Positions 12,901-24,397 of a stretch of 64,000 nt of DNA are shown piece by piece; positions within the stretch are counted from its first letter, which is position 1, and each line of letters starts with the position of its first letter. The DNA is from Thermothelomyces thermophilus ATCC 42464. Its lineage: Eukaryota; Ascomycota; Sordariomycetes; Sordariales; Chaetomiaceae. The notes under the pieces are model-generated. The model saw nothing but the letters and a program-made list of their open reading frames with translations. It made no database searches and had not been told where the DNA came from. A program made the position numbers and the translations under genes. Where the stretch lies: contig NC_016476.1 in assembly GCF_000226095.1 (NCBI RefSeq), forward strand, positions 1,364,001-1,428,000. Direction: 5' to 3'.

Positions 12901-15900
12901 TTTATATATATATAGCACGTCTAACACTACTTTTATATGCTTCCGGTATTTATCTACCGTTTTAGAGAAGATAAGTATATCGTCGAGATAATATACCGTA
13001 AATTTGTCAAGAAAGGTTTAGATAGCTTGATCAATCAGGGCTTAGAACGTTGCCGGCGTGTTCGTAAGTCCGAATGGCATGACGAGGTACTTGTAGTAGC
13101 TATAGGGTGTCCTAAAGGCCGTTTTCCACTCGTCGCCTTCTTTGATCTATATATAGTTATAGGCTGATGGCAAGTTAAGACACGTGAAATATTAGGCTCC
13201 TGCTAACTAATCTCAAAGCTATAAGATTAGTGATAACGGGTATTGGTTTTTCACAGTCTATTCGTTAAGTTACCGATAGTCAACATATAACCGTAGCTTT
13301 CTATCTTTCTTAGGTATAAATAGGATTAGGTAGCCTGCTAGCGATATCGACAGGTAGATATATCCTCTTCAAAGGTTCTCCTCCAAATATCGCTTAAGTT
13401 CTTCGTTCTATATCTAGCTCGTATAGTAAATCTTAAAGAACTTTAGTCGTGCTCCTTCCTTAAGCTTGATCTTGTAATCCTATAGGCTATATTCCAGTAG
13501 CCCTTCTAGATGTTTTAGTTCGAATGCTAGGTATCCTTCGTATTCCTTTAGTACTTCCCTAGTCTTATCTCGTCTCTTAGTTTTCTAGTAGTATACAAAC
13601 TTGGTTCCATCTATAACAATGCTAGCGATTTCTCCTATCTTAACCTACTACTCTAATTATAGTGCTCCGCATTTGTCAATAGAAAGAATAGCTATCGGCG
13701 GTTTAGCTCGTTCCTCCTATTACAATATCGATGTCGTTATACCGCCTCTTCTAGAGTCTGTAGTAGTCTGCCTGCCACTGTCTGTCTCTTACAGTGGATC
13801 TGTAGGACATGCCTTCCCTTAAGCATCGTCTGCTCGCGATCCTTGTATACTCCCTATCTCGCTAGTCGAATATAACTCTATTCGGGGTCGTAGGTAGCTA
13901 CCATTCTTCTAGCTAATGTCCGGGTCGTAATCTTTATACTATAGTAACCCTAATATTATATCTTTATCGTTACCTATATCTACGATGCTAAATATGACTA
14001 CTATAGTCTTCCTTACTATAGTAATATCGATTAGTTCGGTCTCCCTATATACCTATTATATCGGAAATGGCCCTTTGACTATACTATACTTCCGCTTCAT
14101 TCTCTAGGGTATCTATAGCTGATTTATAAGTGTTAGCAAAATCAGATTCATCTCTACTCTACTATCTACTAGTACAAGCATTTCGTACTATTTCTACTAT
14201 GCTATTATCTATAATCGCTTATCTTGCCACTGTCGTCCAAAGATTATAGCGATTTCCTATGTTTCTGCCGGGAGGTCTCGATATAGTAGTCTCTTATACT
14301 AGTCCCTCCTATACTACGCTACCACTCGCTGCTACACGGGCGTTAATGGTTTCCGGGCCCCTCAAAGGGCCCTAACCTGTTTCCTAGGTCAGTGCTAACC
14401 TCTTTAGTTATTTGGCTAATAGCGGCTTCGTCGATCGTACTCATTTCTATAAGCTATTAAGTGCTTACGGCTTCCTACCATTAGGTCTGTTCTACTTTCC
14501 GTCATACGTGCCATAGCTTCATCTAAAGCTCCCGAATTCGCAATTTCTTTTCGTCCACGTGATAGAGGCAATTGTTGCTCTAGCACGAGTCCCATGTGTC
14601 TCGTCCGGTTCCGTAGTACCTAGGCTAGGCTTGTTTTAGAACTATTGTAATGCCTTCTAGATTATAGGCTTTAATCTTCTAAAGTAATTCGGCCGCTCTA
14701 TTTCCTATATTATAGACCTATTCTATAGGGCGTAAGCTTCTATCCTCATTTCCTTGTCGGGTCGGCTAGTAATTGTTTTCGAATTTGTCGCGGAAGTAGT
14801 ATCGGCATTCGTATGCTATACACTAGAACTAGGGCACTTGCGCATATGCCTCGTGTCGAGGGTATAGTCGTATAGCGTTGCCTAGAAGGTATTAGAATTC
14901 TTTCCTAAATCCTTCCTATTGTATATAGACCGTAGGTACTCTAGTACTAATATAGGAGTATTTCTTCTAGTAGCTTTCCTATATATATTTATCCTTTCTA
15001 TAGTTTATATATATAAACTAGTATTCTAGGTTCTATATATCATTACTAAGTTACTAGCTATTAAGATACTTAATATAGCTATTAGGCCTATTATATATTA
15101 CAGGCTATTCTCTTTTAATAGTTTCTACGATATATTAGAGTTCCCTCATTTTGTCTCTCATTCTATCGCTCTACTAGGTAAGTCAAATTAAGCGTCTATC
15201 CTATTTATATAGTTCTATATTAAGCCAAAAAACTTTATTATAGTACTATTCGATTTGTTCCTAGAGGAATAGAATATTAGGTCTAGGTCTTTCGATTCCT
15301 TAGGTATCGGTTATCTACGATCTATCCCGCCTCTATATAGCCGTAAAACCCTACTACCTCAAGGCTGGGAGAATCGAAACTAGCGGTATATATTCTCCTG
15401 CCATATCCTATTCGGCAAGACCTATCTCTAGGTCTATAGTGACCAGTTCGGAGTACGATACTTATTCGTCTTTACCATTGTTGTCATATCCGGGACTATC
15501 CGTATCACTGCCCCTGTCTTCGTAGCTCGTAGCTACTACTTCAATGATGTCCTTAGTGGTTTCGTCGATAGCTATAATTTCCTTTCTAGAGACTGTCTTC
15601 CATTCTTTCTTCGGGCTGCGACATTCTCACTTATAGTGCCCTTTCTTTTTGTAGTTATAGTAGGTAACATTAGACTTGTCTTTAGTCGTCTTCTTCTCGT
15701 CCTGCTTTTACGCTACGTCTATATCTATAGCTCCGGGGTATGTCTCGTACGAGGTACTAACGTACGCTTGCTTTTTCTTATCGTTAGCCTTAACTATAGC
15801 TCTATTTATTTAACCTCGTTTCTACTACTCTTGTATATAGAGTCGATCATCGATCTTAATAGCTTATATAATATATTTATCTAGGGTCTTAGGCTAATTA

Positions 15901-16631
15901 TACTTATATAGCTTGTCTTTAACCTTTTCCTTTAAGCCATTATAGAATAGTTATATTAATGCCTCGTCATTAAGCTAAGACTTAAGCATGTCCTATCTAA
16001 ACTATATAGTATAGGAAGCTACTAACTTAGTCTATCAGAGATTAGCGAGTCTTTCTTACGTATAGATCTTCTTATCTTTATTACTAAAAACCTTCTAAAG
16101 CTCTTCTTCGAAACAGTTATAAGATTAGAAGACTGCCTATATAAACGTATCTTAGTCATCTTTATCTTCCTTAGTAAGATAATCATTCTATATAGGCTCG
16201 AACTATCTAAGTACCTTGCCCTCTAGTCTCGTAGCTATATAAAGGACTTTGGCTTTATCGTCTAGAAACTTATTATCATTAAGCCGGAAGTAGGATTAGA
16301 GGTTTATCAGGAATCCTACAAGATCCTCCTTAGTTCCTCCGTATTTGCTAGGTAGTTCGATCTTGATACGGCTCGCTTTAGCAGTCTTAAGCGTCTCGAT
16401 TTTAGCGTAGGCCTCGTTAACTAACTTCTACAAGTACTTTTTACAGTTCTCGAGTTCCTTGATTTAAGCTTAAGCAGCCTTGTCTCTCTAGTCTAACTCC
16501 TAGATCTACTACTAGAGTTGACCAAGCTAAGTGAGCAGCTGTTCGGCCGTAACGTTAGTAGCCATATCGATATCGAGGTCGAAGTTACCTCCGTTCTAAA
16601 CCATGATAGAACAAAGGGAGTAGTAACAACG

Positions 16632-17050
16632 TATAACGAACCTAACTTAGACTTCTTCTAAAAGGGTCCAGACGGAGGTAGGTAAAGCGGGACAAGTAGG
16701 CAGGTCGTCTAAAGGATTCGGTAAAGCTAAAGGGTTTATAATAATACTTAGAGTTATCTCTTATAGTAATTAGCAATGCTTGGTATAAGTACTGTGATTG
16801 TGATTGTTACCACTGGTAAACTCCTAGAGTCTACTATAACGAGTGACTATTTATATATATATATAATCCTAGTGATCATTCCTAATCACGGTGATCGTGA
16901 GTAATCGTATGGTGGTGATCACCCTAATCACTAGTAAGCGTAGTGATTACTATACTTCCTATGCTGTAATTGGTCCTTTCGTTCCTTCGACTTGATTAGC
17001 CCATTTGTGCCAGTGGCTTAGGCGGCATCTGTATGTATATTTCTGTGACA
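16632..17050 (-). repeat. Upstream (5') LTR of the Gypsy element
   Basis: 419 bp, the partner of 9560-9978. All differences I saw between the two are C/T or G/A, mostly at CpA/TpG sites, the direct signature of RIP acting on duplicated DNA. Both copies carry T or A at positions where the other keeps C or G, so both were targets. Confidence 0.9.
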
Positions 17051-17055
17051 TGTGG
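17051..17055. repeat. Target-site duplication, right copy (TGTGG)
   Basis: Right-hand partner of 9555-9559 and probably the less mutated copy. If correct, the DNA at 9554 was joined to that at 17051 before the insertion. Confidence 0.65.
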
Positions 17056-18263
17056 TCGGATTATAGTCAGGTCCGGTTCCTATGCTTGTGATGCCTGTTA
17101 TATACCTATAACGGCTCGCGTGTGGCCGAAAGCAGTACCGTTAGATAGCGTTTTTCAAGAGCTTTCTAGCAATGGTAGTTTCGTATGTTTTGGTAGGGTA
17201 TTCGCAAAGATATAAAAGAAGTCTTATAGAAAATACTTAGGAAACTTGCTATACTAATAATAGTTTAGAATCTAAAGACAAGTATAAATATAAGTATATC
17301 TAAAACTATAAGCTTATATATAATAAGTATAAGTATCTAATTAAATAGAAAGGACTTAGCTATAAATATAATATTTAGAAGACTAACTTTTAGCTATATT
17401 ATATATATAAGATAGTTAATAAATACTAAGTATACTAAGGAGGTTAACTTATAGTAGTTTAAATAATATAAGGTAAATACCTATATAGATACCTTTATAA
17501 GAAGGCATTAGGGACTTCCCTAGAAGGAGCTATAGATAGAAAATACTAAAGTAAGGCTATAGGTAGTTAAGAGGAAGACATATAAGACACTATAATAGTA
17601 AGATAACATTACTACTTTCTATTACAATATTACTATAGAAAGAAGGCACGTTTAAGAGCTATTTAAAGCTATAGTATAGGCACTACGTTTTTCCTTCTAG
17701 GCAGGGGACTTGATGTAGTACGTTGTCTACGGACGCGTCTATCATATAAGGTTAGATAAGATAAGCCTTGTGGATCTGGTAAACGGGCTGGCAAACGGAG
17801 TGTTCTTTGTTCCTATCCTCTACTTATATAGAGCCACAGGGCCAGCCAACGTAGGAAGGAGACATCGCACTTTTGAACTATTTACAACTTACCAACTTTC
17901 TTCTATCAATTGGAACCATCTTCCATCTATTGGAACCATCTTCTATTAGCTACTTTACCTTGGCGCCAACGCGGCAACCCAATTCACTGTACAGCCACCG
18001 CGCCAGCTGCGGGCGGCAGTAATGGTGTTAGCCGACATAGCTATCCACGATTTACTTAGCTCAGACACCTTAGCGAGGCATGCGGAATCGGGGCATATTT
18101 TTCGGAGGAGGCCTCTGTGTTCAAGGGGATAATAACCGCTGCATCATCGAAACGGAGCTGGGCCGGTTTCATTGTCATCCCGGAGTCCATATTAATTACC
18201 ATCAGCAACAACAAAGCTTGGTTTCATACCTAATTACAACACAGAAAAGCATCGCATCGCACC
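17056..18263. other. End of the RIP block and annexin upstream region
   Basis: 17056 to about 17880 is still TpA-rich repeat DNA without an open frame. It may include the 5' part of LINE copy B, displaced by the Gypsy insertion. Normal GC-rich composition returns at about 17.9 kb. Two 20-bp tandem units (17909-17928 and 17929-17948) contain ATTGGAACCATC and lie about 320 bp before the annexin ATG. Confidence 0.5.
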
Positions 18264-19790
18264 ATGAGCGCGCAACCGCCCTATTACGGTCAGCAGCAGC
18301 CTCCGAAGGGCTACAGCGCGCCGCCCCCCGGCAGCGCCCCGCCGTCGGGGTACGGGCCTTCGAACCCGGGCACGCCGTACCAGTACCCACCTCCGGGCCA
18401 GGCTCCGGCCCCGCAACAGCCGTACTATGGATACCAGCCGGGTGGTCAGTCCGGGCAGTACCCACCCCAACAGTATCCTCCAAGTGCTCCATACGGTCAG
18501 CAACCTCCTCAGAGTGCGCCCTACGGGCAACCGCCGCCTCCTCCGCTTAGCGGCCAGTACAATGCGCAGCCTCCATACGGCCAACCTCCAGCCGGTTACG
18601 GTCCGCCGCCGCCGCCGCCGCAGGGTTACCCGGTAAGCATCCTCCTCCGCTGATCCGCCCCCGTCCGGCTGCTCCCCTCATAAATAAAAACTCGCTGACA
18701 CGTAGCCCCGCTCGTCATGACAGCCGCAGGGCCAGCAATGGCAGCAACAATTTTCTCCGCAGGGGGCACCCGGATACTCGGTCCCTCCGGTCCCGCTTAC
18801 GCCGGCGTCGCCGGGCTACGACCCGGCGCAAAAGGCGTGGGTGCAGCCGGTCAAAACACGTCGAGCGACGTGGAGACGCTCCGGCGGGCGATGAAGGGCA
18901 TGGGTTGCGACGAGAAGGCCCCTGATCCAGGTGCTCACCAGCCCGCAGTACGTCGACCCGTGGGCGATGCAGCAGCTGGTGCGGGACTACAACTCGCACC
19001 TTCATCCGCAACCTGGCCGATGACATCAAGAGCGAGACGCGGGGCGAGCTCGAGACGGCGCTGCTGGCGCTGATCCGCGGGCCGCTCGCCCAAGACGTCT
19101 ACCTGCTGGACAAGTCGCTCAACCGGGTGGGCACGGACGAGGACACGCTGATGGACGTGCTGCTGGGGCGGTCCAACGCCGACCTGCGCGCCATCACGGC
19201 CGAGTACCGGCGGACGACGGGGCGGGACCTGCTGGCCGACATCAAGTCCGACGTGGACGAGGCGCTGTTCCGGCTGTGCGGCATGGTGCTGGCGGGCGCG
19301 CGGGCCGAGGAGGCGGCGCCGGTGCTGGCGCACGAGATCGACGCCAAGGTGACGGAGCTGCAGCGCGCGACCGAGGGCACCACCATCGGGGCCAACGCAG
19401 TGGCGGTCGCGCAGGTGTTTGCCAGCAGCAGCGCCGCCCAGATCAGCGCCGTGGCGGAGGCGTAATTACCAGCGCAAGTACCGCCGCGCCCTCGACGACG
19501 TGGTCGAGAAGGAGTTCCGCGGCGACATGGAGGACGCGCTGCTGCGCATGCTCGCCGAGGCCGACGACCCCGCCGCCGCCGACGCCCTGCGCCTGCGCAA
19601 GGCGCTGACCGGGAGGAAGGACAAGCTCTTTATCAACCGCGTCGTGAGCCTGTACTGGAACTTCCCCCGCCTGGCCTCCGCCAAGGACGCGTACCGGAAG
19701 AGGTACGGCACCACCTTGGCCAGGAATGTCAAGGACCTGCTGAAGGAGGATTTCGAGGCAGTCGTGCTGGCCCTGCTGAGGGATAATTAG
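18264..19790 (+). CDS. Annexin (fungal type), reading frame disrupted
   Basis: Annexins bind acidic phospholipids in a calcium-dependent manner at membranes. Exon 1 (18264-18632) encodes 123 residues rich in Pro, Gln, Gly and Tyr, the usual low-complexity head of fungal annexins. A GTAAGC donor at 18633 and an acceptor near 18723 bound a 91-bp intron. The core then shows annexin repeats: V-E-T-L-R-R-A-M-K-G-M-G-C-D-E-K-A, later S-L-N-R-V-G-T-D-E-D-T-L, and a last repeat ending V-V-L-A-L-L-R-D-N before the stop. These blocks lie in different frames. Small insertions are implied: an extra AC near 18857, an extra C near 18921, one base near 18996, and four bases (TAAT or ATTA) near 19464. The gene is either a recent pseudogene or carries assembly errors. 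Family identity is firm; function is doubtful. Confidence 0.85.
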
Positions 19791-19871
19791 GTGAGAAAGA
19801 AATAATTAATGACGACGATGGATACAGTGTGCGTGGGCGCTTGGGAACAACAGTGATGATTTTGATTTTCT

Positions 19872-19908
<37 letters not shown>
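19872..19908. repeat. TA microsatellite in annexin 3' region
   Basis: An alternating TA tract passing into GTATATATGTA and TTG repeats, just downstream of the annexin stop codon. Probably 3' UTR or spacer. Confidence 0.8.
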
Positions 19909-20296
19909 TGTTGTTGTTGTTGGTTTGTTCAGTCTACATCGTGTTCCCATCAGGCAATGTTTTGCCCCTTGTTTCAGAAAAGTCCACGAGGTTTGCAGGT
20001 GTGCCAAGAAATCTTTGTCTTCTGGCTTGCAGCGGAGCTCTCTCGTGCTGTGGTCCACTCAATGCGTACACTAATTAGTGCGTAAAGACGCTCAACACAA
20101 CCGCTGCGCACATTGTTCGTCATTGCCAAGGGTCTCTCGCGTCTCAACAGAAGACTCAATACAACCTCTGACAGTACAACCAGCTATCGACCACCCAATC
20201 ATAAAGCAAAAGCAGAGGGGGAAAAACGAGAAAGAGTGGGAGGGGAGAATAGAATAGAACAGGAAAAATATTATAAGGAAGAAGAAAGAGAACGCA

Positions 20297-21307
20297 ATGG
20301 AAGAACTCAACCTCCTCATCCTCGGCGCCGGTTGGACGGCCACCTTCCTCATTCCGCTCCTCCAGTCCCGCAACATCTCCTTTGCGGCAACCACAACCAC
20401 AGGCCATCCCGTCGCCGGCGTTCCAACCCTCCCCTTCAAATTCGACCCCTCAGCGCCTGAGCACGAAACCCGCTCGGCCATCGCGGCCCTGCCCCGCGCC
20501 CGCCACATCCTCATCACCTTTCCGCTCATCGGCGCCGGCCCCAGCCGGCTCCTTCTCTCGACCTACACCGAGACGCATCTCACTTCGGTATCCACCGCCC
20601 AGCCAGATGATGGCACCGGTCCATTCCGCTTCATCCAGCTCGGGAGCACCGGCATCTGGCAGCAACAACAACAACGACAACAACAACAACAACAACAAAA
20701 ACACCAAGAAGCGCCCACTCCAACCTCGCCCTGGCTGACTCGGCACTCGCCCTACGCCCGGGACAACCCGCGCGCCGTCGCCGAGGACGAGCTGCTCGCC
20801 CTGGGCGGGTGCGTGCTCAACCTCGCGGGCCTGTGGGGCGGCACCCGGGCACCGCGCCGCTGGGCGCGCCGCGTGGCGCCCACCAAGGAGGCCCTGCGCG
20901 GCAAGGCGAGCCTGCACCTCGTCCACGGCGCGGACGTCGCGCGGGCCCTCGTCCGGCTCGTGGAGGGCGACGCCGTCGGGTCGCTGTGGGACCGGGCCGG
21001 TAGGGGCCAGCGGTGGATGGTCACGGACGGGTTCGTGTACGACTGGTGGGCCTTGGTGGTTGGCTGGGCGGATTCTGCTGCTGCGGAGGAGGAGGAGGAG
21101 GAGGAGGAGGAGGGCGAGGGCGAGGGCGAGGCCGAGGCCGAGGTAGGGGCCGAGCCGACTGAGCGGGCTCGCTGGGTGTTTGAGCTCATGAGGGAGCACG
21201 GGATCAGGGCATTGCCCAGGCCGATGGAGACGCTGGGGAGGTGCTACGACACGAGGGAGTTCTGGGAGGCGTTTGGGCTAGTGCCGTTAAAGGGGCGGAT
21301 GTGCTGA
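20297..21307 (+). CDS. Rossmann-fold NAD(P)-binding protein (YeeZ/epimerase-like)
   Basis: An intronless gene for 336 residues, starting at an ATG in a good context (GCAATGG). The N-terminus N-L-L-I-L-G-A-G-W-T-A-T-F-L is a dinucleotide-binding turn of the extended/atypical SDR class, like bacterial YeeZ and its fungal relatives. Later H-S-P-Y-A-R-D-N-P-R-A-V-A-E-D-E-L-L resembles the region around the SDR active site, followed by a Leu-Ala-Gly-Leu-Trp-Gly-Gly segment usual in this family. Two low-complexity inserts are seen: a polyglutamine run near residue 125 from CAA repeats (20660-20700) and a polyglutamate run near residue 265 from GAG repeats (21084-21133). The substrate is unknown. 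Such inserts suggest surface loops. Confidence 0.82.
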   Translation: MEELNLLILGAGWTATFLIPLLQSRNISFAATTTTGHPVAGVPTLPFKFDPSAPEHETRSAIAALPRARHILITFPLIGAGPSRLLLSTYTETHLTSVSTAQPDDGTGPFRFIQLGSTGIWQQQQQRQQQQQQQKHQEAPTPTSPWLTRHSPYARDNPRAVAEDELLALGGCVLNLAGLWGGTRAPRRWARRVAPTKEALRGKASLHLVHGADVARALVRLVEGDAVGSLWDRAGRGQRWMVTDGFVYDWWALVVGWADSAAAEEEEEEEEEGEGEGEAEAEVGAEPTERARWVFELMREHGIRALPRPMETLGRCYDTREFWEAFGLVPLKGRMC

Positions 21308-21574
21308 TCCGTTTAGAACAGGGGGATGTGCGCGTGGTTAAAATAGAAAGCTCCTGAATAATCGTGACCTTGGGTTGTATGGGAAACACCTAATTAATTA
21401 AACCTGATCAATACCTCCAGTGTGTTATTGTAAAGTTTAGCTCAATATTCTGAAGAGACCAGCCTACATAATGTCAAAGCGTGGACTTCCGCTTTAACCA
21501 GCCCAGACATCTATCTCCGGCCAAAAAAAAAAAAAAAGAAATCTTGAAACCAAAGGGTATCCGCTGCAAAAGCG
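21308..21574. other. Spacer with A15 tract
   Basis: No gene seen. A run of about fifteen A at 21523-21537 lies downstream of the minus-strand tRNA gene. On that strand it is a T tract that could end RNA polymerase III transcription, though it sits about 38 bp beyond the tRNA. Confidence 0.5.
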
Positions 21575-21645
21575 TGCGTCAGCCGCGAATCGAACGCGGG
21601 GCCCATCGATGGCAACGATGGATTTTACCACTAAACCACTGACGC
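21575..21645 (-). tRNA. tRNA-Gly (anticodon GCC)
   Basis: On the minus strand a 71-nt cloverleaf can be drawn. The acceptor arm GCGTCAG pairs with CTGACGC. The D arm contains TGGTTTAGTGGTAAAA, the A-box region. The anticodon arm CCATC/GATGG closes the loop TTGCCAT, giving anticodon GCC. The T arm carries the GTTCGATTC B-box, and the discriminator base is A. There is no intron. This is a standard eukaryotic glycine tRNA. Confidence 0.95.
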
Positions 21646-22491
21646 TTTCTCCTGATTGGATGTTCTTCTTGGTGGATGCTCTTCCTTAACAGAGCTCAAA
21701 CCATGCCAAAACACCACAAGCATCGCACAGCATCAACAACAGCGATTAACAGAGGTGCCAAAAACATTCATCAACTTGTCGCAACTTGACCGTCCTTGAA
21801 TCGGCTATTTCATAGAGTTTGAAGACACTTGAAACCAGCCTGCGGGAGGGCAGGCTGGCCTATTTCCGTTTCTTCATTGTCAGGATCCAAAGAACTCGAG
21901 TTTCATGATCTCATTTGCATCAATATCATCACCTCGAGCTATTAGAAACAAAGGCACTGATGCGAACTCTCTCGGATATCTTCCCATGCTGCCTAGCGAA
22001 TAGCTCCGTGGCATCCTGAGCACCCACAGTTATCGCGAATCAGCACAAAGACGTTCCAACCCCGTAGCTACTGCCATCTAGTCAAATGTGACATGTCATC
22101 TTGCGGGAACTTCACGCTGTATCAGGGTATCACTTTACCACACAATGAGCACAACAAGTCAAAGCCGGTAGGGGCAAGCGACAAAGGTCCCAGGGGACAC
22201 AGAGCCTCGATTCGTGACGGAACCGAAACCGCTACCCTGGTGTCTATTCTACTCGAGAATGTTTTAGGTTACCGTTTTTGTCTGTATTATCTCAGTGAAA
22301 CCTCCACGAGCCTGCGAATTAAACAATGGTCAACATCTTCGTAATATAACCCCCCTCGATGGATGCGGCTTGGGAAAAAAATAAGAAGGACGACTAACCA
22401 TCGATTTCCATCCTAACCAGCATCCTTCCTCGCACATAGGTACGCTTAATTAGCCCAACCATTGTAAGAGACTCAATCTTTCACTTCCGAT
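21646..22491. other. Intergenic region without a recognised gene
   Basis: Only short unsupported frames occur. The last 100 bp before 22492 probably form the promoter and 5' UTR of the RNase-like gene. Confidence 0.5.
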
Positions 22492-23420
22492 ATGGAAAAG
22501 TTCATCTCAGACTCCTTGCTAAGCTCGAGCACCAGGTTCATGGATGTCCTTCGCCGCGTGTGTTCCAGGCTCGTTGACCGGCTAGATCGTCACATACACG
22601 AAGGTGAGATGCGCCGGGAGTGAGAATACGACGTGTGTACGATAAGCACTGACTGCTCTCATTGCACTCTCCGCACGTCACGTCAAAGCTGGCCTAGATC
22701 AGCAGAATCTCGAGATTCGCGCTCACTTTGCCAACAACGACATCGACCCTCGGTCAACTGATGATGATGCGACTGGACTTCTTGTCGGCGAGACGGCGAG
22801 CATCTGCTCCAACAGCGAATCTGTGGTCCGTTTCGTTACCCTCCAAAGAACCCTTGTTGGCGCATATTAGTCATGTTAACTATTTCTCTATCTCTGCTAA
22901 TTAGTACTCCTGTAGCAATTTGAATCGTCTCCATGGGACTAGTCGATATCGAATTCCCGCCAGAAGTGTCAGGGAACAGGTGCGGGCCGCGCCATCTCCC
23001 GGCGACCCAGGCGATGCGCAATACCCAAAGTATCACGGCGGCTATGAACATTGGGAGCATATCTACAAGTTAAGATCCAAGCCGCCGTGGGTCGAGTTTC
23101 CCATCCTCACTCACCGCAACGGACGCATCTGGACCCAGGGACAACCCCCAGGGCCCGTGAGGGCCGTCTACAACAATGCGGACCGCTCGAAATTTGATGT
23201 GGTCTATCACGACCGCAGCGCGGCTCGCCGAGGAGTCGACAACGGTTTTACCAAAGCCATCTACCGGCCGGGGAGGCGGCCCCTGAATAGTCCCAACCAG
23301 GAGAGGACCAATGTACCGGACACCAGTTACCATTGTACTCATGTCCCGTCAGGCCTACATGGGACCCCGGAGGTGTGCAGTCTTTCCTCAGGGACCGAGT
23401 CAAGGACAGTGTGTTGTTAA
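22492..23420 (+). CDS. Non-secreted protein with RNase T1/N1-like domain
   Basis: Proposed exons are 22492-22603, 22698-22825 and 22905-23420, giving 251 residues. The first intron has a GTGAGA donor. The second uses a weak GTCCGT donor and is less certain. The C-terminal part from 23022 follows the order of guanyl-specific RNase T1: Y-P-K-Y-H-G-G-Y-E (compare the T1 Y-P-H-x-Y block), W-V-E-F-P-I with the catalytic-type Glu (codon 23094), G-R-I-W-T-Q-G-Q-P-P-G-P-V-R-A-V-Y-N with the catalytic-type Arg (23160), and V-V-Y-H-D with the catalytic-type His (23208). The T1 His40 position reads Lys here, with a His two residues on, so that site needs checking. The N-terminus has no signal peptide, unlike secreted fungal RNase T1, and is followed by an acidic stretch. 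The role is unknown; RNA cleavage inside the cell is inference. Confidence 0.6.
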
Positions 23421-24397
23421 GCTAGAATGTTGCGGTTTCCGTCTTTTAGAAGGAGTGTGGTGACTCTGGCGAGCCCGACAGCGGTGGTAGTAGTGTGGTA
23501 TCCTGAGGAATATAATTAGATCTTTGGCTTTTACCTGGCCCTTCAATTACAGTATTAAACACCCTGATCCTATGATATTGCAAGATGGGAACCCCCACCG
23601 CTTTTATCAATTACGTGCCCTTGGATAATTGCTGCTTTGTACCCCACAGGGTGTGATAACTAGGTACCAACCTGCCTTCCGTTTAGATGCTCGATGGGCT
23701 CGTCTTTATGCCTAATTCAAGGTAGTAATTACTTCTGCGTACTACCTATCATTGGTTATTGGGGGGCGAAAAGAGTTTCGAATGCATTATCTAAGCCACA
23801 CAGAGCGGTTTAATAGGCAAGCTTTTCTGCTCCAAGATCAGCTGCTCGTTGTAAGGTGCGAGTAAGTGGATGATGCTCTAGCATGCTCCGACTTGATGCT
23901 CAAACAAACTACTCCGTACTCGCGATAGCGTACGTTGCTGAAATGACAATGATCAACTTCTTATCGGATGCATACATCCACAAGCATATACTCCGTTTTG
24001 AGAGCAGAATGTGTTACTTCCAAGGTATATCTTGAGATCGTTTGATGGGAAAGATCGCAGGGACAGAGTCAACGAGATCATTTTGTGCATTGTGGGGCGT
24101 GCCTGCCTGGCCCAAATCTGGTAAAGTAACCTGTGCGTGCAGTGGCCCAAGCTCCCTCGTCCGCGTCTCGACCGGGCGAGTGACGGCGAATTTTGTGAAC
24201 GCGAGAAGCTTGGAATTGATTGACTGACGCTTTCAACGGATCGACGAATCTACGCAAAAAATATCCATTCAAACCCGACGACTGTCGTTCCTCAACCAAC
24301 CACCAATCGATACTTAATTGAGGACTGATGTGGAATACGCCCTGAGGCTGCGACTGCTCTCTCGACCTTCTCCCGCAACCCCCCGCGATTTGCGGCC
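23421..24397. other. Intergenic region without a recognised gene
   Basis: Moderately AT-rich between 23500 and 23850, with no supported coding frame. The segment before 24398 is likely the promoter and 5' UTR of the nucleoporin gene. Confidence 0.5.

Larger units (their letters stand above)
9560..17050 (-). mobile_element. Gypsy LTR retrotransposon with both LTRs (RIP fossil)
   Basis: A complete-looking but inactivated Ty3/Gypsy element of about 7.5 kb, coding strand minus. Two 419-bp LTRs (16632-17050 upstream, 9560-9978 downstream) start TG and end CA on the coding strand. A polypurine tract (AGAGGGAGGG on the coding strand) sits just inside the downstream LTR. A gag-like region with a degraded zinc knuckle lies at about 15620-15660. 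Reverse transcriptase is recognisable around 13400-12650, RNase H about 12560-12300 and integrase about 11900-11030. The element is broken at many places by RIP-type transitions. The LTRs differ by about 29 transitions by eye count, with no transversions or indels, which suggests a fairly recent insertion mutated by RIP rather than slow decay. Confidence 0.9.

Noticed and set aside
12937-13167. Plus-strand short frame in the Gypsy element
   Set aside because: It lies opposite the element's pol region and is only a chance opening on the non-coding strand.
20450-21199. Minus-strand open frame of 249 codons
   Set aside because: It lies opposite the Rossmann-fold gene, whose GC-rich codons leave the other strand open. 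Its leucine run is the antisense of the polyglutamate repeat.
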